Notes under the pieces: model-generated
The model's input: only the letters and a program-made list of their open reading frames with translations
Database searches by the model: none
Told to the model about the DNA's origin: nothing
NCBI GenBank assembly: GCA_021432605.1
Contig: MU271150.1
Coordinates: 186,001-250,000 of the forward strand
Reading direction: 5' to 3'
Length of the DNA: 64,000 nt
Source: Coniochaeta sp. PMI_546
Lineage: Eukaryota; Ascomycota; Sordariomycetes; Coniochaetales; Coniochaetaceae
Shown here: positions 45,989-57,863 of the stretch, one piece after another
Layout of the letters: every line of letters starts with the position of its first letter
Position numbering within the stretch: position 1 is the stretch's first letter
Translations under genes and position numbers: made by a program

Positions 45989-47117
45989 GAAGGACTGAAG
46001 ATAGGTCTACCTCATGGCGTATCAGGGATTCATAGATACACAGGTTTCTCAGCTGGTAAGGCTATGGACTTATAGCACCCTCATCACCTGTCCATATGTT
46101 ATACAATAATACTCCTACACCGCCGTGTATCTGCGTCGTGTTCCTACAAGAACACTGTTACTCTCCATCTGTTGCCCTATGTCTCTATGCGACAGACGAT
46201 CTCTCCATATTTGCCCGAGTGACCCGTCCCCTGTGGTGCTAGATGTCGTCCAGCGCCCTCAAGCATGCTTACCGCTGCTTCGCCTCAAGACGCTGCCCTG
46301 TTATCGTCAGTAGTTGGACAGCATTAAACGAACCCGTCCTTCTCGCAGAGTATTATATTAGCATCGCTTCCTTTAAAGCGCAGTCCTAAATGACACTCTT
46401 CTTCTAGCAAGAACCTTGGGATAACGGCACGACCAACTTTATACGATATCGGCATTAACATATGCATTCATTCCGCTCAGTAACTATCTAATATTAGCAT
46501 AGTCTCTATTTATACGGATAATATCCTTCAGAGGTCCTTTAATCTTTTTCCTAGCATGTCATATCAAATCGCTGCCATAGCACCAAGGTCGCTCTGGAGG
46601 AAGTCTTGGAGCTCACCTCGCAGCTTCGAGTCTTCGACCTGTCTTCCAACGAGCTAACAGGCGTAAAGAAGGCAGAGATTGCCGCACAAGAGCCCACAGT
46701 CGATCAGGAGAGTGAGAGTGAGGTTTCGGAGTACGACAGCCAGGAGATGAGGACTTGTAGTAGGAACTTGGAACGAGAACTGGTGCAATATGAAGGAATA
46801 CAAACGAACGAGTGCTATGACGGCTATACTGTTTGATTCATAGTTTTCCGGTGGCCCTTCTGTACTTTTACACCGTGGGCTAAGATAAGGAGGAGAGAAG
46901 GTGATGGACTAAGGCACTTGGTTTACTGTACATCGGCCTAACCATAAGAGACAAGTTTGTCCTATTCAGATGGTCAAATCGACTCATACATGTCACAGAA
47001 GCTGATAATGTCGTGATAAAGTGCCAGGTCTATCAATTCCGCAACCCTAGCTCAAGTCACTCGATGCCGCAACACGCTCCCTCCCATCCCATTTCTCTCC
47101 ACACTAAACAATTCCTA
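45989..47117. other. AT-rich intergenic region, probably decayed
   Basis: Low-GC sequence at 46320-46600 and a small orphan frame (46606-46836, acidic, no motif). No gene supported. Confidence 0.4.
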
Positions 47118-48069
47118 CTATGCTTCAAGAAACAACTGGACATGCCTCGCAAACAATGTCGCGTACTGGTATAAGAAGCCATGGCCACTGTTGGGGTACA
47201 GAATCAACTGCCCGTTCGGAACCTTCTGCTGGAGCAGGTAGCTGATATACGTTGGAACCATGTAATCGTCCTGCAAGCGTGAGTGGAAGCCCCTCTTGGC
47301 ATGTGTCAGGACATCTTACCTTCCCATTCGCGATCAAAACAGGCATCTTAAGATCCCCCAGCCGCTCATACGCGCTGTCCAGCCCCTTTGCAGTCTCAGG
47401 GTTCGCGCCGGCTTGCATTTGAGCGACCTGCGCCTGGATACCCTTCCCGCCATCGACATATCCCGTGCTCAGGAAGTTGGACACCTCCTCGCCGGACGTC
47501 GCCGGCCCCCGCTCGTGAATCCGGGCCCACCACTGCTCGCTGGCAAACTTGCCTTCTCTGGTCTTTGGGAAGAACAGTGTCTGGAAGGCCTCGAGAGACA
47601 CCTCGGGTACGGCAGCGATGGTCCTAACATCCGTGTTAGGAGTAGCGGGCACATCGGGTCCGGCAGTCGTGCCAGTGCCGGCTAGGATGAGCTTTCTGAT
47701 TTTGAGGGACTTGGGATCGGCGTTGAGGGCGACCAGCTGGGCGACGAGTCCGCCTATGCTGAAACCGAGGAGGTCAATTTCCCGCTCACCAATGAGATTG
47801 AGGAATTCTGTCACATCGGCGGCAACCTGGCGGAGGGTGGTAGCGACTTCGCCTGTGCTCTGGCCAACGCCTGCATAGTCGTGAAGAATTAGAGGACGGT
47901 TGGCTGCCAGAGTGTTGATCAAGAGAGGGTCCCATTTGTCCATGGTGCCCCTGAAGTGTATCAGGAGGAGGAGCGGCGTGCCCGGACCGGTACCCAAGCG
48001 GCGGTAGGCATATTTTGTGCCGGCTGGATTGACCGCGTACTGGGTCTTGGCTGTCTGGTGGGTGGACAT
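47118..48069 (-). CDS. Alpha/beta-hydrolase fold protein
   Basis: Two exons on the minus strand, 48069-47320 and 47270-47118 (49-bp intron, phase 0), 300 residues. Nucleophile elbow GFSIGG with Ser104, acid Asp251 or Asp252 (ANGKDDYMVPT, joined across the intron) and His280 (NSGHGFLYQ) form the triad. The oxyanion region LLLLIHFRGTMDKWDP replaces the more usual HG motif with HF. The C-terminal end GFLYQYATLFARHVQLFLEA is typical of bacterial-type peroxidase/esterase-like hydrolases found in fungi. No signal peptide, so cytosolic. Substrate unknown. Without splicing the frame would run into an unrelated 60-residue tail. Confidence 0.9.
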
Positions 48070-49362
48070 TGATACTGACTTGAAAGTGGAGGCTGGCTTC
48101 TTGTTGATTTAGTCTACAGAGGAAGCCGCCTTTGTACCTGATCCCTACAACGGGCAAGCATCTTTAAATACTCTTCATTGTCAGTTGAGGACTTGACAGC
48201 AGTCTCTCCGGCTCGGCGTGATAATGATACTCTTTCCGCTCGGGCATTCTACAGCGGTGTTCTGTTTCGTACTCAATATTCGAGACCATAGCTATGAGCT
48301 CAGTGATTATTCTATTCCGGAGACTAAATTAACCATGTACGTCGCTTTATGAGCCGTGGTCGCACGAGCGAAACATCAAGGATTACTCAACAATGTAGCT
48401 ATCGCCGGCTTGGCAGCTCGTGTGGAGTCGTGATAATGCCTCAAAGAGTTAAAGGTCACACCATTTCGCCTACCAACCGTACTAGGAAGGCGTATCTGTT
48501 TCGATAACATTTCAATGGAACAATGCAGCTCGCTTGTCGAGTCATGCCTCGGATATGTGCTTAGTCCTACGTGTATAAGCTGCCACTGATTACATTTTGT
48601 ATGCCCGCATCCCAGTTCTTGATGCGACAACCGTAGAGGATCTATTGCGTCAAGGTACTGGACCGGACTGTTTTTGTTCGAATTGCCGAGTCCGGATGCT
48701 ACTATTTGACCTGGAACCATACGAAAGACCATGACACAAACAAAGGTAGATATAGGCTCTTAAGCCCAGATATTTTTGTTTAACTTTCTACTAGACCTAG
48801 TCCCAAGATCTGAGGTTCTGTTAACGGTCAGCCACATTACTTCCGGTCATGAACAGTGGATCCTCTTGACACTGCCGGAATTCCAGCATGTGTGGTGCGG
48901 TTACCTCCTACCATGCTCCTGGCGGATGCCACCGGCTTACTAGGCTCATAGATCCTACGCGAGCTGCTTAGAGCCACTGACTGTCACGGTACGTGTGGTT
49001 GCCCACTAAGGAGCCAGGAACGCGGTTGAAGGTCTCTTTCACGTCGAGGCTATCACCACCGCCTACGGTCGTTGTTTTCCAGGATAGAGGTAGTGGTCAG
49101 TGACACCTTCAAGCCAAATGTGGGTTTAGCACAGCCTGTTTGGGAGCGTCATTGTATGAAACCTTGAAGTACCGTTTGTGTCTTGCCTCATCGGCCAGTA
49201 TGCTTTGATCCTCTCAACGCCATCCTGTCTAATGATACAGAACATGGTCTCCGTCAAGGAAATGAGAGGCCAACACGTAAGTATCATTTCCACATGTCCA
49301 TCATCTCCTTATTGCGCCTATTGTTGTACAAAACGCCCAAGCAACCTCTCAACTCCGCCCCT
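48070..49362. other. 1.3-kb intergenic region
   Basis: Nothing recognisable; minor frames only. Probably the promoter of the hydrolase (leftward) and the 3' flank of the next leftward gene. Confidence 0.4.
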
Positions 49363-50527
49363 TTAAGGGTCAAGACCATAAATGTCCTTGCCGTCGAGGG
49401 GATCCTCTTCGGCCTGCTTCTCCTTCTGCTCAGTCTCCTCCTCCTCGGCGGCATTGTCCTCGCCCTCCGCCCCCGAATTGTTCTCGGCCGTAGCCTCGTC
49501 CTGTTTGGCTGCGAAGCCAACGGTCTTGAAGGATTCGACCAGTTCCAGAACCTCTTCGGAGACGACCTTCGTCCCCACTGGTGTGATCCCGCCCTTCTCG
49601 TTGCAGGAAGCCTGCCTCTTGATGTCCCTCAGGTATCGAGTCGGGAGCCTTCCGACTGCGAAGCCGGAAAGGCCGGCGGCCAAGGTGTCCATGTCAGAGG
49701 CGGCGCCGAGCTTTGTTTCTTCGACTTCATCATTCTATAATAGATAAGAATTGGTCAGTCTTTGCCATCTCGGAGGGATCTATTTCCCCTAGATTGATGT
49801 CGCTTACCTCAGCCTTGCGCTTTTGGGAGCTAGGCTTTGACTGGAATGCCTTCTTGAATTTATCGACGTCAGAGGCAACTGTCGGCTTGAAGACAGATGA
49901 AGACGCTGCCTGTGGAGCGTAGGACGGGGGCGCGACGGGCGAAGACGCGCTGGGACGAGACACGACAGGCTGGATGGCCTTCTTCATATCGTCGTTGAGC
50001 TTGCTCTGCTCGTTTGGCGGCAACATCAGGTCAGGGCGGAAATGATAGGTAATTCGGTCCCACTTCTCGTTGTCCGGGTCCGGAATATCGTTGTTGAGGT
50101 TCATCGAGCGGAGAAGCGCGATGTAGGCGTCGATCGCCGTAGCAGTTTGTGACACCGGCTGGGACATGGCGGCGATGGTCGGGTTGTTCAATGCGCGGAG
50201 GCGGGCCTGCATGAGATATGTGACGAAAAGGCGGAATTTGTTCGGACCCAGCTCGCTCTCTGCCTTGAACCAAGGCACGGTGTGGAAGATTGTCATCCAG
50301 AATCTGAAGTGGCCGAGGCGGGGGAGGAGGTTGATGCGTTCACAGGCGCGATGGAAGATTTCGACCAGAAGGCGGTCGGCGTCGCTGGGTGCCATGTCTG
50401 AGCCGGCGGCGTCCTTCATCGCTTTGAATACCAGTTTAGCCATTTCCTTGTCTCCGAAATAGCCTCTGTATTGGAAACCCGCCGCGGGGAGGGCATCTTT
50501 GAGAGTACGACTCTTCTTGGGAGGCAT
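49363..50527 (-). CDS. Orphan protein with basic N-terminus and acidic C-terminus
   Basis: Two exons on the minus strand, 50527-49808 and 49734-49363 (73-bp intron, phase 0), 363 residues. It starts MPPKKSRTLKDALPAAGFQY, followed by an all-alpha-looking region of ~150 residues (for example RLLVEIFHRACERINLLPRL, HFRFWMTIFHTVPWF), a Ser/Ala/Pro linker, KRKAE, a short ordered segment (RLPTRYLRDIKRQ) and a Glu-rich tail ending KDIYGLDP. Charge layout suggests a nuclear protein, but no named domain is recognised. Splice choice: GTAAGC donor and TATAG acceptor join AKAE-type exon end to NDEVEETK in frame. Confidence 0.72.
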
Positions 50528-51111
50528 GGTGCTTGTATTGTAGGCGTAGGAATCAAGTAGGAGATTGAAACGACCGTATTAAGACGCCGTCGTGGTCAAG
50601 AAGATGGGTAGTTTGGGGGATGAAAGGCAATGAAGCTGCGAAGTGATCTTGGTAAAAATAGGCGAGAAGGAGATGACTTCGATTCGACCGCTGAGACCTT
50701 GAGCCACCTCTCATTTTTGAAGAGAATGAGATAGAAAACTTTTGGACCAAGCAAGTAAGAGGGGAATGAAGAAGGTTGAACTGGATGCTGAACTGTCGAC
50801 GAAATTCTGGAAATGGAGATGGGAACTTGGCTTGCGATGAATGAGTGCCGCGGTATTAAGGCCACTGCTACTGATGGGTGGAATGGCAAGATGAAAGTGT
50901 GAGTAGGGTGGAATCCAGCAAGCGTAAATGCTCCGGTCAAACATTAGGCTGGCGATGGTGAAAAGGCTGTGAACTTGAAGCCAATAACTTGTGGGGTCTT
51001 AGCTTAGGGTCGACTCTCTTAGCAAGATTCGAAGTAAGTTGACTGGTGAATGGAAGCTGAGCCAGTGGTATATAGTTTACTTCAGGTTGATTCCTAGCAA
51101 CATACAATTTC

Positions 51112-51240
51112 GAGGGCTGTGTGGCCGGGTTGGAAGAGTTTGATCGTCCAGCTGCTCTGGAGTCTTACTGTTCCCTCCAGCCACCAGTCGGTCACATCAG
51201 TCCTCGAGGTTGTGTGTTCGACTCACTGGACGAGTAACAT
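51112..51240 (+). repeat. tRNA-derived SINE-like element, copy 2
   Basis: A box TGGCCGGGTTGG (51123-51134) and B-box-like GTTCGACTC (51217-51225) in the same arrangement as copy 1 at 43.2 kb, with the shared block TTCGACTCACTGGA. An internal CTGGAG/CTCCAG stem recalls a tRNA arm, but the T and acceptor stems do not pair, so it is not a functional tRNA. A T8 run at about 51353-51360 could end a Pol III transcript. Confidence 0.6.
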
Positions 51241-51281
51241 TTAATTGAGTTTGACTTATTGGAAAAATGACTCAATTAAAT
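51239..51281. repeat. Perfect 12-bp inverted repeat after the SINE-like copy
   Basis: ATTTAATTGAGT (51239-51250) pairs exactly with ACTCAATTAAAT (51270-51281) across a 19-base loop, immediately after the B-box side of the tRNA-derived element. It may be the element's 3' hairpin. Confidence 0.65.
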
Positions 51282-52068
51282 CTACAGCTGAGTATGATCT
51301 CAGGGAAGCTCGAACACAGGTGATGGATGTCACAATAGAGCAAAACAAGCACTTTTTTTTGTCCCTGTCCTTCATGTTAGTTAGTACGTGAGTATGTTGC
51401 CATCACGATAGTAAGGCTAGAGACGCTCGATGCCTAACACTCAAAGCCTCTTACGTAGCACTGTAAACTGCTGTAGGATAGTTGTTTTCTAATGGTTTAC
51501 TTGTGACATGTGTTGTTCTCTTATCAATCTCAAGATCCCTTAAGGTAGAGTATCAATATAGTTATAAATCATTATGTTTAGGTAGACCAAAGTTTTTGAT
51601 AATAATACTTCTTGATTCATGTAAGTGTATCTTATAAACATGTAAAAGTGGTTAATGATTCAGCGGTATCTTAATGTGAAATAGTACTGCGGACTGATTA
51701 CGTATCGAGACAAAACTACTGGCGATGTGCCTTGTAATAAACCATGATTAAGCTTCATTATGAATGCTCTTGTAGTAGAATCAGAAGTGTTTCAATGTGT
51801 TGTAGGTATGACACGTTGGATTACCCATTTTGCTCACCGAGCCTTGGTGGCAGTGCTAACACAATGACATTCATAAGCTGTCATGACGCGGCCAGCTGCC
51901 ATGTGACTTGGCGGCACAACAGCCGAGGATATTCTTTAAAGCCACTATTTCCCAGCTCATCAACACAGAGACCTCCTTACTCAACCAAAATTCCAACGGC
52001 CGTTTCTAAAGATCAACACAAATCTATCAACGACCTTAGGATCCAGACAAACCTCCTCAGTAGTCAAC

Positions 52069-52356
52069 ATGTTCGACAAGCTCAAAGAAAAACTGCAGCG
52101 CAACAAGGAAATCCCCGAGGACGAGGTCAAGAAATACACCGGCATGAACAAAGAGCAGCTCAATGAGTGGTCCCAGAACCGCGCAGATGTTGGCGGCAAT
52201 CAGCTCGCCGGCAAGATCAACATGGGTACCGCGGGTGGACAAGGCATCCCGAACTCGTTCAGCTACACCGGCCGAGGTGATAGTGCCGCCGCCGAGTTGA
52301 AATTCCCTCCACAGCAGAAGAAGGCTACAAAGGAGGTTGATGTCGAGAGCGAGTAG
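52069..52356 (+). CDS. Small conserved-looking soluble protein, unknown function
   Basis: Single exon, 95 residues, very hydrophilic: FDKLKEKLQRNKEIPEDEV at the start, KYTGMNKEQLNEWSQNR in the middle, then a Gly-rich part and a Lys/Glu tail. No signal peptide or membrane helix. Helical, charged start and small size recall stress-related small fungal proteins, but I know no name for it. The leader is C/A-rich with a clean CAACATG start context. Confidence 0.65.
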   Translation: MFDKLKEKLQRNKEIPEDEVKKYTGMNKEQLNEWSQNRADVGGNQLAGKINMGTAGGQGIPNSFSYTGRGDSAAAELKFPPQQKKATKEVDVESE

Positions 52357-53168
52357 CACGGCCATGAAGGGAAGGAGATATCTGGACCAGCTTTGAGCCG
52401 TTTGATGATCGATGGAGTTTTATTTCCGGCCGGGTACTAGGATGCAGGATGACGACATGGTCTGTGGCCGGGTATTCGATCGTTCAATATATTATGCGCG
52501 AGAAAGAGGTTGAGACTCTTGGCGTCATTTGAGTGTTTGGACGGCAGATGCTTGCATGGCAGAGCTCGTCGTGGGGGGAAACTGAAGGATTGCGATGATA
52601 CCATGGCTTAGTGTGCTGGTAGTCGGGAGGCATATATGCAGGTACGGTGTGCAGCAGTCATTACATTTACACACATTCTCTTGACCGTCGGTAGTTGAAA
52701 CGTTCGCTTGTGACGCCCCATATTGCGTGCCGCCCCTCCATATAGCCAGCCGTTGTCAAGATGTGCAACCCGGGGTTCGTTGCTGTCTAGGACTATTGTA
52801 TGGATCATCATAGCATCATTTAGCAATCACGCAATGCCATCAAGCACCACCCTACTCCAACATAACCTGAGTAAGACCGTGTCTGTGATCTAGGTCTTTC
52901 CCTTGGCCTTATTTACTAAGCAGTTCCATCAGATTCTAGCCGTACACAGGGCCTAAACCCGAGCAGGAACAGGTCTCGCAGCTGAGGTGCAGTTCAAAAT
53001 TTTCGGCAAAGGTCGGTGCTACGAGCTGGAAGCAGTTCAGGCAGTGGGTGGGTTACACCAGGGTCCGGTCGAGAGAGAGAAAGACAGCGAGTAACAAGCG
53101 CGACAGAAATGATCTGTATAACGAATAATTTACATAGCATAGTACACATTGCCGACGCGCGCATGGAC
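52357..53168. other. Intergenic between convergent genes
   Basis: 3' flanks of a rightward and a leftward gene. No further features recognised. Confidence 0.45.
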
Positions 53169-54325
53169 TCATACCTCTTGAGGATTTGTTGGAGGAGTGA
53201 CCAGCAGAACATATTGGCCATCTACCTGCGTGATGTCTGAGACCATGATTCTGTCCTCGGTCAACTCCAGAACTTTCTGATTTGCGGGATTTATCTTCTC
53301 ATAGACGGTGGAAGCTGGCGCATGCAGTGGTCTTTTTGCCACAGTAAGCATCGTTGTAGGAGACGAGCCACCCGGTCTTAATGCGACGAGCATAAGTCGG
53401 TTAACTACCTCCATCATCAGCAGGTAGCGGCGAGATTGTGTCAGAGGGAATGTGAAATGGGGACTCACAAGGAACCCTCATGGTGGTATTCATTTTCGCA
53501 TCTGGGTTGCTCGTGTTCACTGTCCAGGCAAACGAGTTCAGCGAGACCGTCCCTGGGGGCAGAGACTGCGGCGCAATCCCGTTTGTGATATCCACGTTCA
53601 TGGCCATGCTGGCCTGGGCAACCATGGAAAACCTGAGTCCGTCCACGAACTCGGCCTCCTGCCGACCGGGACCCCCGGTGATGTTGACCGTTCTAGTGGC
53701 GCCTTGTCCATACTGGACGAAGATATTTGTCACGTCGACCCCCCGACGCCCGAGAAGCATGTACTCTCCGTCGAGAGATGTCATCTTGATAATCCTGGTG
53801 TTGTTTTCGCTCCGGTGCACGTTGCGAGTGGCCTCGTCAATCACCCAGCTCATTCCGTCGTCTGCCAGCCTCCCCACATAGGTGTTGGCCTCCTGCACAC
53901 CAAGATGGGACAGTGTAACAGGGTCGTAGGGTATCTCAATCTTAGCAATAAGGTCGTTGGCTGTTTCATTCATCTTGATGATATACGAGTAGTTTGACAG
54001 CGCGATGAAGGGCTCGCCAAAGGTGCCGGTGACGAAGTGCCCCGGCAAGGGCTTCGTGTTTTGGCGCACAACCAGCGTCCTGTTTCTGGGCGAAAACAAG
54101 TCGAGGGCCAGTCCATCTTGGAAGTCCTGGTCGGTCCTCTCCATCTACAGGAGTCAGAACCCGGAAAACTGGAACAAGACTGAGGAATGATCCACTTACC
54201 GAGCCGAGAATGTTGATTACGTCCCCGAATGTGGGTAATCGTTCTGTGCCATTTTGGGCTCCAGCCAAGGAGAGGAGGTACCAGAGTAGCGAAATAGTAC
54301 GGAAGTAGCGTTCAAGTCGCGGCAT
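53169..54325 (-). CDS. Secreted glycoprotein of unknown fold
   Basis: Three exons on the minus strand, 54325-54200, 54144-53469 and 53404-53169 (introns 55 and 64 bp), 345 residues. Signal peptide ISLLWYLLSLAGA; many N-glycosylation sequons (NRT, NYS, NET, NNT, NIT, NTS, NTT). Conserved-looking blocks: WVIDEATRNVHRSENNTRIIKM, split across residues here as two strands, DGEYMLLGRRG, YGQGATRTVNITGGPGRQ and EAEFVDGLRFSM. I recall similar uncharacterised secreted fungal proteins but no function. Intron 2 ends at GGTAG (53405-53406): this gives RVPFNRLML in frame, whereas the AG four bases earlier gives a stop. The last codons are PQEV then TGA; a further exon after the GTATGA cannot be excluded. 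Confidence 0.75.
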
Positions 54326-56045
54326 GATGTCGCCTTGGAAGAACCTTGCTTTTCAGGACACCGGTATGCCGATCAAGTCTCAAGTCTCAAGCTGATGGTG
54401 ATCTATCGATCTTGATATATTGAAATGACTGTGGTACGACCGACATGCAGCAGATATAGATACTAACCAGAGAAGTGTTCGTTTAAAGAATGATAAGAAC
54501 GTTGGCGTTTGGTGGTACCCATGGCTCCCACGAAGAAGGTTTCGACGCCTACTAGCGCGTCACATATTATGCAAAAACATTTTCCGTCCGGGAAAGCGCG
54601 ACTCCGGTTCCATGACGTTGTTTGTGCTTTGATCTAGTGGCTGACTGACAGACAAATGCCTCATCCATGGTTGAACCTCGACGAGGTGGCGGATAGCAGA
54701 GGATTGAAGCACAACAGAGCATTTGTTCCTGTGGTCCCAAGCTGTGAGGGCGGGCTGAAACCCTGACGGTGATGGATGACTGGTAAGCTCTTCGCTGGCT
54801 CTGGGCAAGGCGAGGGACACCAGCTTTGGTCGACATCGAAGTTGATAATTTTGAAGCACAAAGTTCGTTTTGTTGATGTTTCAACCCGGGCACTCGATGG
54901 CCTTCTGGCAGAGACTGAGGGGCTCGCACCCATGAAGTCCTGAAGTTCATGTGACAGGGGCTCACGCCGGTGTTGGGATCCGAATGTTGCAGATCTGCAC
55001 TGCCCGCTCTACCCTGTCTCCCCGCAGTGGATGTGATGCACCTGTGCCGGAACAATTGACCAGGAACCTAGGGTGCTTGACTGGTGCGTGTCGGAGCCAG
55101 CCAGCCAATCAATCAAATAAGCCTTATTTATCGTATCTACCTTATTTCGCTATAGCTCAGTTTGACGAAAGACAACATGGTGTCCAATCTAAGGAACGAA
55201 GCATATCTTAACAAAACTCTATCTTCATAGACAAAAAAGCATTTTACTACGTACGAGAATATATTACTTATAAAGAACAAACTGCTATCCAGTTATAAAC
55301 GCCGTCTTGAAATAGTCAGCCACAAATACGTAGTAGATATATACATCGCTATTTTTTTTTTACGAACAGCTGCCTCGACTGCACATTGACCTTGCACATA
55401 TACACCATGCTCGAAAAAGTCAAGCGAAAACTCTAGAATCGTTGAAGCTCCGCGCTCGACGGCCACGATGCAGGTCGCTACCAGAAGATCGAGACAGCAG
55501 GCATTGAACACATTTCGGACGAAGGCCTTAACCACAAGGTGAATGAGAGCGAACAGACGAGCTGAAGACGTAAAGACATGATTCGAGGCAAACCTGCTGT
55601 AGTCTGGAATATCATCCAAGCTGTAAAGTCGGTTGTTATATGGATTCATTCGTTAAATTAAACCTTACATGTGCCTCGATGCAAGCAAGGCATGCCAGGC
55701 TCTTGCCCGCTGGAAAATCTGTACTACCTTACCTCGTCTATCGAGCAACAGAATTACACAGATGTAGAGAAATGCGAGGTTAAGTAAGGACTTCCCTCCA
55801 AGACTCCGCCAGTGTGGAGCTGTAGTGGGTACCTAATGCCAAAGTATAGGGCCATCTATCCGCAGCTACGTCATCGCTACGTCCGCCATGGTTCGAGACA
55901 TCAAACCACGCGAAGGAGGACGTTTGCTTCAACCGAACTTGCAACCAAAACAATCCGATCTCGTCAAACGTCAACTATCAAGCTTCCACCACCATCATCA
56001 ACCATAACGTCTTTCTTATTACCCTGGTTCGCCTAGTACCTCAAA
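54326..56045. other. 1.7-kb intergenic region
   Basis: No gene supported. Minus-strand frames 54567-55055 and 55293-55649 lack start context and motifs. A T10 run is at about 55349-55358. Confidence 0.4.
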
Positions 56046-56397
56046 ATGCCATCCACGAAGCCTCTCACAACAACTCTCGGCAGACTGCGCACACCGGTCC
56101 AAACATCACTGACAGGGTCTCGGCTACCTTTCGCGATGCAAACGCGCAACACAACTGGAAAGGGCACAAATGACGGCGATCTAGGAGGCCCAGGAGGCCA
56201 GGAGTCGTACCCAGAGAGCAAGCCCGTCCACAGGTGAAAGCACACCATTTCAATTGTGACTATCACGGCTGCCGGCTGACATCACCATCAGGAAATATGC
56301 CGCCATCACAGCCGCTGCTGTCCTGACCGGTGGAGGCGTGCTGATGTTCATGACCGGCGGTCCCAAAGAAGCTGTCAACAAGGCTGGCAACAAGTAA
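56046..56397 (+). CDS. Small single-pass protein, probably mitochondrial
   Basis: Exons 56046-56233 and 56292-56397 (58-bp intron), 97 residues. The N-terminus is rich in Arg, Thr and Ser with no acidic residue for ~40 positions (STKPLTTTLGRLRTPVQTSL), as in mitochondrial presequences. A Gly/Asp-rich linker follows, then one membrane helix at ~65-86 (YAAITAAAVLTGGGVLMFM) and a short basic end. The splice restores KPVHRKYAAIT. This build is common among small inner-membrane proteins of ascomycete mitochondria; the precise function is unknown. Confidence 0.75.
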
Positions 56398-57129
56398 CAA
56401 GGATGCACTTCAAGGCTACAAGCGGGCATGGGAGGCTAGTAGCAGGGCAGGGTTTGAATAGCCGGAACGACATATTTTGGGCGAATGAAGCTCCAATTCC
56501 CAGAGACAAATGCGCAAGGGCTCAAATACACCTTGGCTGTTCGCAGCATGGGACAGCCTATTTCCATCCAGTCAGCGGCATAAACAAGTATTTTGACGGC
56601 GATAGTTGAGCATGTATGATACGACAGACACACTGTGTATATATATCCAGATGTTCTACAATTGAAAAGTTACATACTCTCGGTTCACAGCTTCTCGGTC
56701 TTCTAGGTGGTGCTTCGTGGGCGAAAAGCGATGCTGACCGTGAAAACGAAGACCTGACAAGCACGCGACCCTCTTGGCTTGCTAGTGACCCCTAGGCTAT
56801 GAGCAATCTGCAGGTACATGCAGCATTATCGCCTTATAGCCTCTTTCGGCTCAATGACCACAACTACCAAACTTTATTATCGCCGTTTCTCCTCGGATGA
56901 CAGCTCGAGTCTCTCGCCTAAAGGTTCACCCAGTTCGAGGTTCAAATAGTCTCGCAGTCGAAAAGTTCATGTGTGTCGAGCCATTTCGCCGTCATCGAGA
57001 ACTATTGGCAACTTTGCTAGTAATTATAGCGGCGCTCGCTGTAGGGCTTTCGCCCGCCTGACAATGCCCAAGACAGATGTACTACAGCTCCATAGATTGT
57101 CGCCTATCACCTCCTCAACATCACTTACA
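56398..57129. other. Intergenic before a P450 relic
   Basis: No gene supported. Part of 56.95-57.13 kb may be the decayed 5' portion of the P450 relic that follows. Confidence 0.4.
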
Positions 57130-57720
57130 ATCTCTACGTTCACCTCCAGATGTTAACTTCAGACAGGAGCTCCGTCTCTTCGTCCTGCACGGAACACTGA
57201 TGTTGTTTGCGGTGTCACGGTAACGCCTGGTGTAAGACCCCAACCCACCTTTGTATGATCTGTCAGCAACGATACGACAGTCTGACCGTACTCACAGACC
57301 CTCGTAGGCATCTGGGCGTGGTCCATGAACAGAGACCCACAACTCTTCAGAGACGAGGATCAGTACAGCCCCGAACAAATTCTCAGAGACCAAAAAGATA
57401 TGCCTCAGACATACGAGAGGCACTCGAGCCGTTCCACACAGGGACAGTATACTTTGTCGGCAAGAGGTACAATGCCACGTTGTTGCAAATGTTTTGGAAT
57501 ACGTCACTGACGTTGTGCCCTCTACATAATCTCGCCATGATGGAGATGCGCATGATTCTCGCCCGCGTCATCTATACTTTCGAATCGTGCCTTGCTCCTG
57601 GCACCGTGACTGGGTCAAGAGGCAAAGGTATCTATGTGCTTTCTGGCCCAGAGAATTGCTCAGGATTTATTAAACCGCTGCCTGATATGCTCTATCCTAC
57701 ATTTGCCCCCTTTCTTTCAT
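57130..57720 (+). pseudogene. Cytochrome P450 relic, C-terminal part
   Basis: Pieces of a fungal P450 lie in order but in different frames: a K-helix-like stretch (FRQELRLFVL) near 57160, TLVGIWAWSMNRDPQLF with DQYSPEQ (57298-57375, the PERF region), and LCPLHNLAMMEMRMILARVIYTFE (about 57513-57590), which is the haem-cysteine loop and L-helix. The haem motif FxxGxRxC has lost its Gly and Arg, the frame changes between the PERF region and the cysteine loop, and the N-terminal two thirds are not recognisable. A dead gene. Confidence 0.7.
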
Positions 57721-57863
57721 AGCCGATGTGTCTAGACTGAGGGGCCTCTTAGATCAACCTTTGTCAAATGCCAAGCCAGTCCCTTTTGTGAAATATTTCT
57801 TGTCTCATTACGCTAACAAGCAGATGGCACAACCTGACTTCAACACCTCATACCCCTCTATCT

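Larger units (their letters stand above)
50528..52068. other. AT-rich intergenic region holding a second tRNA-derived element
   Basis: 50.5-51.0 kb is the promoter flank of the leftward orphan. 51.4-51.9 kb is AT-rich without coding features. The tRNA-derived element and its inverted repeat are listed separately. Confidence 0.45.
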
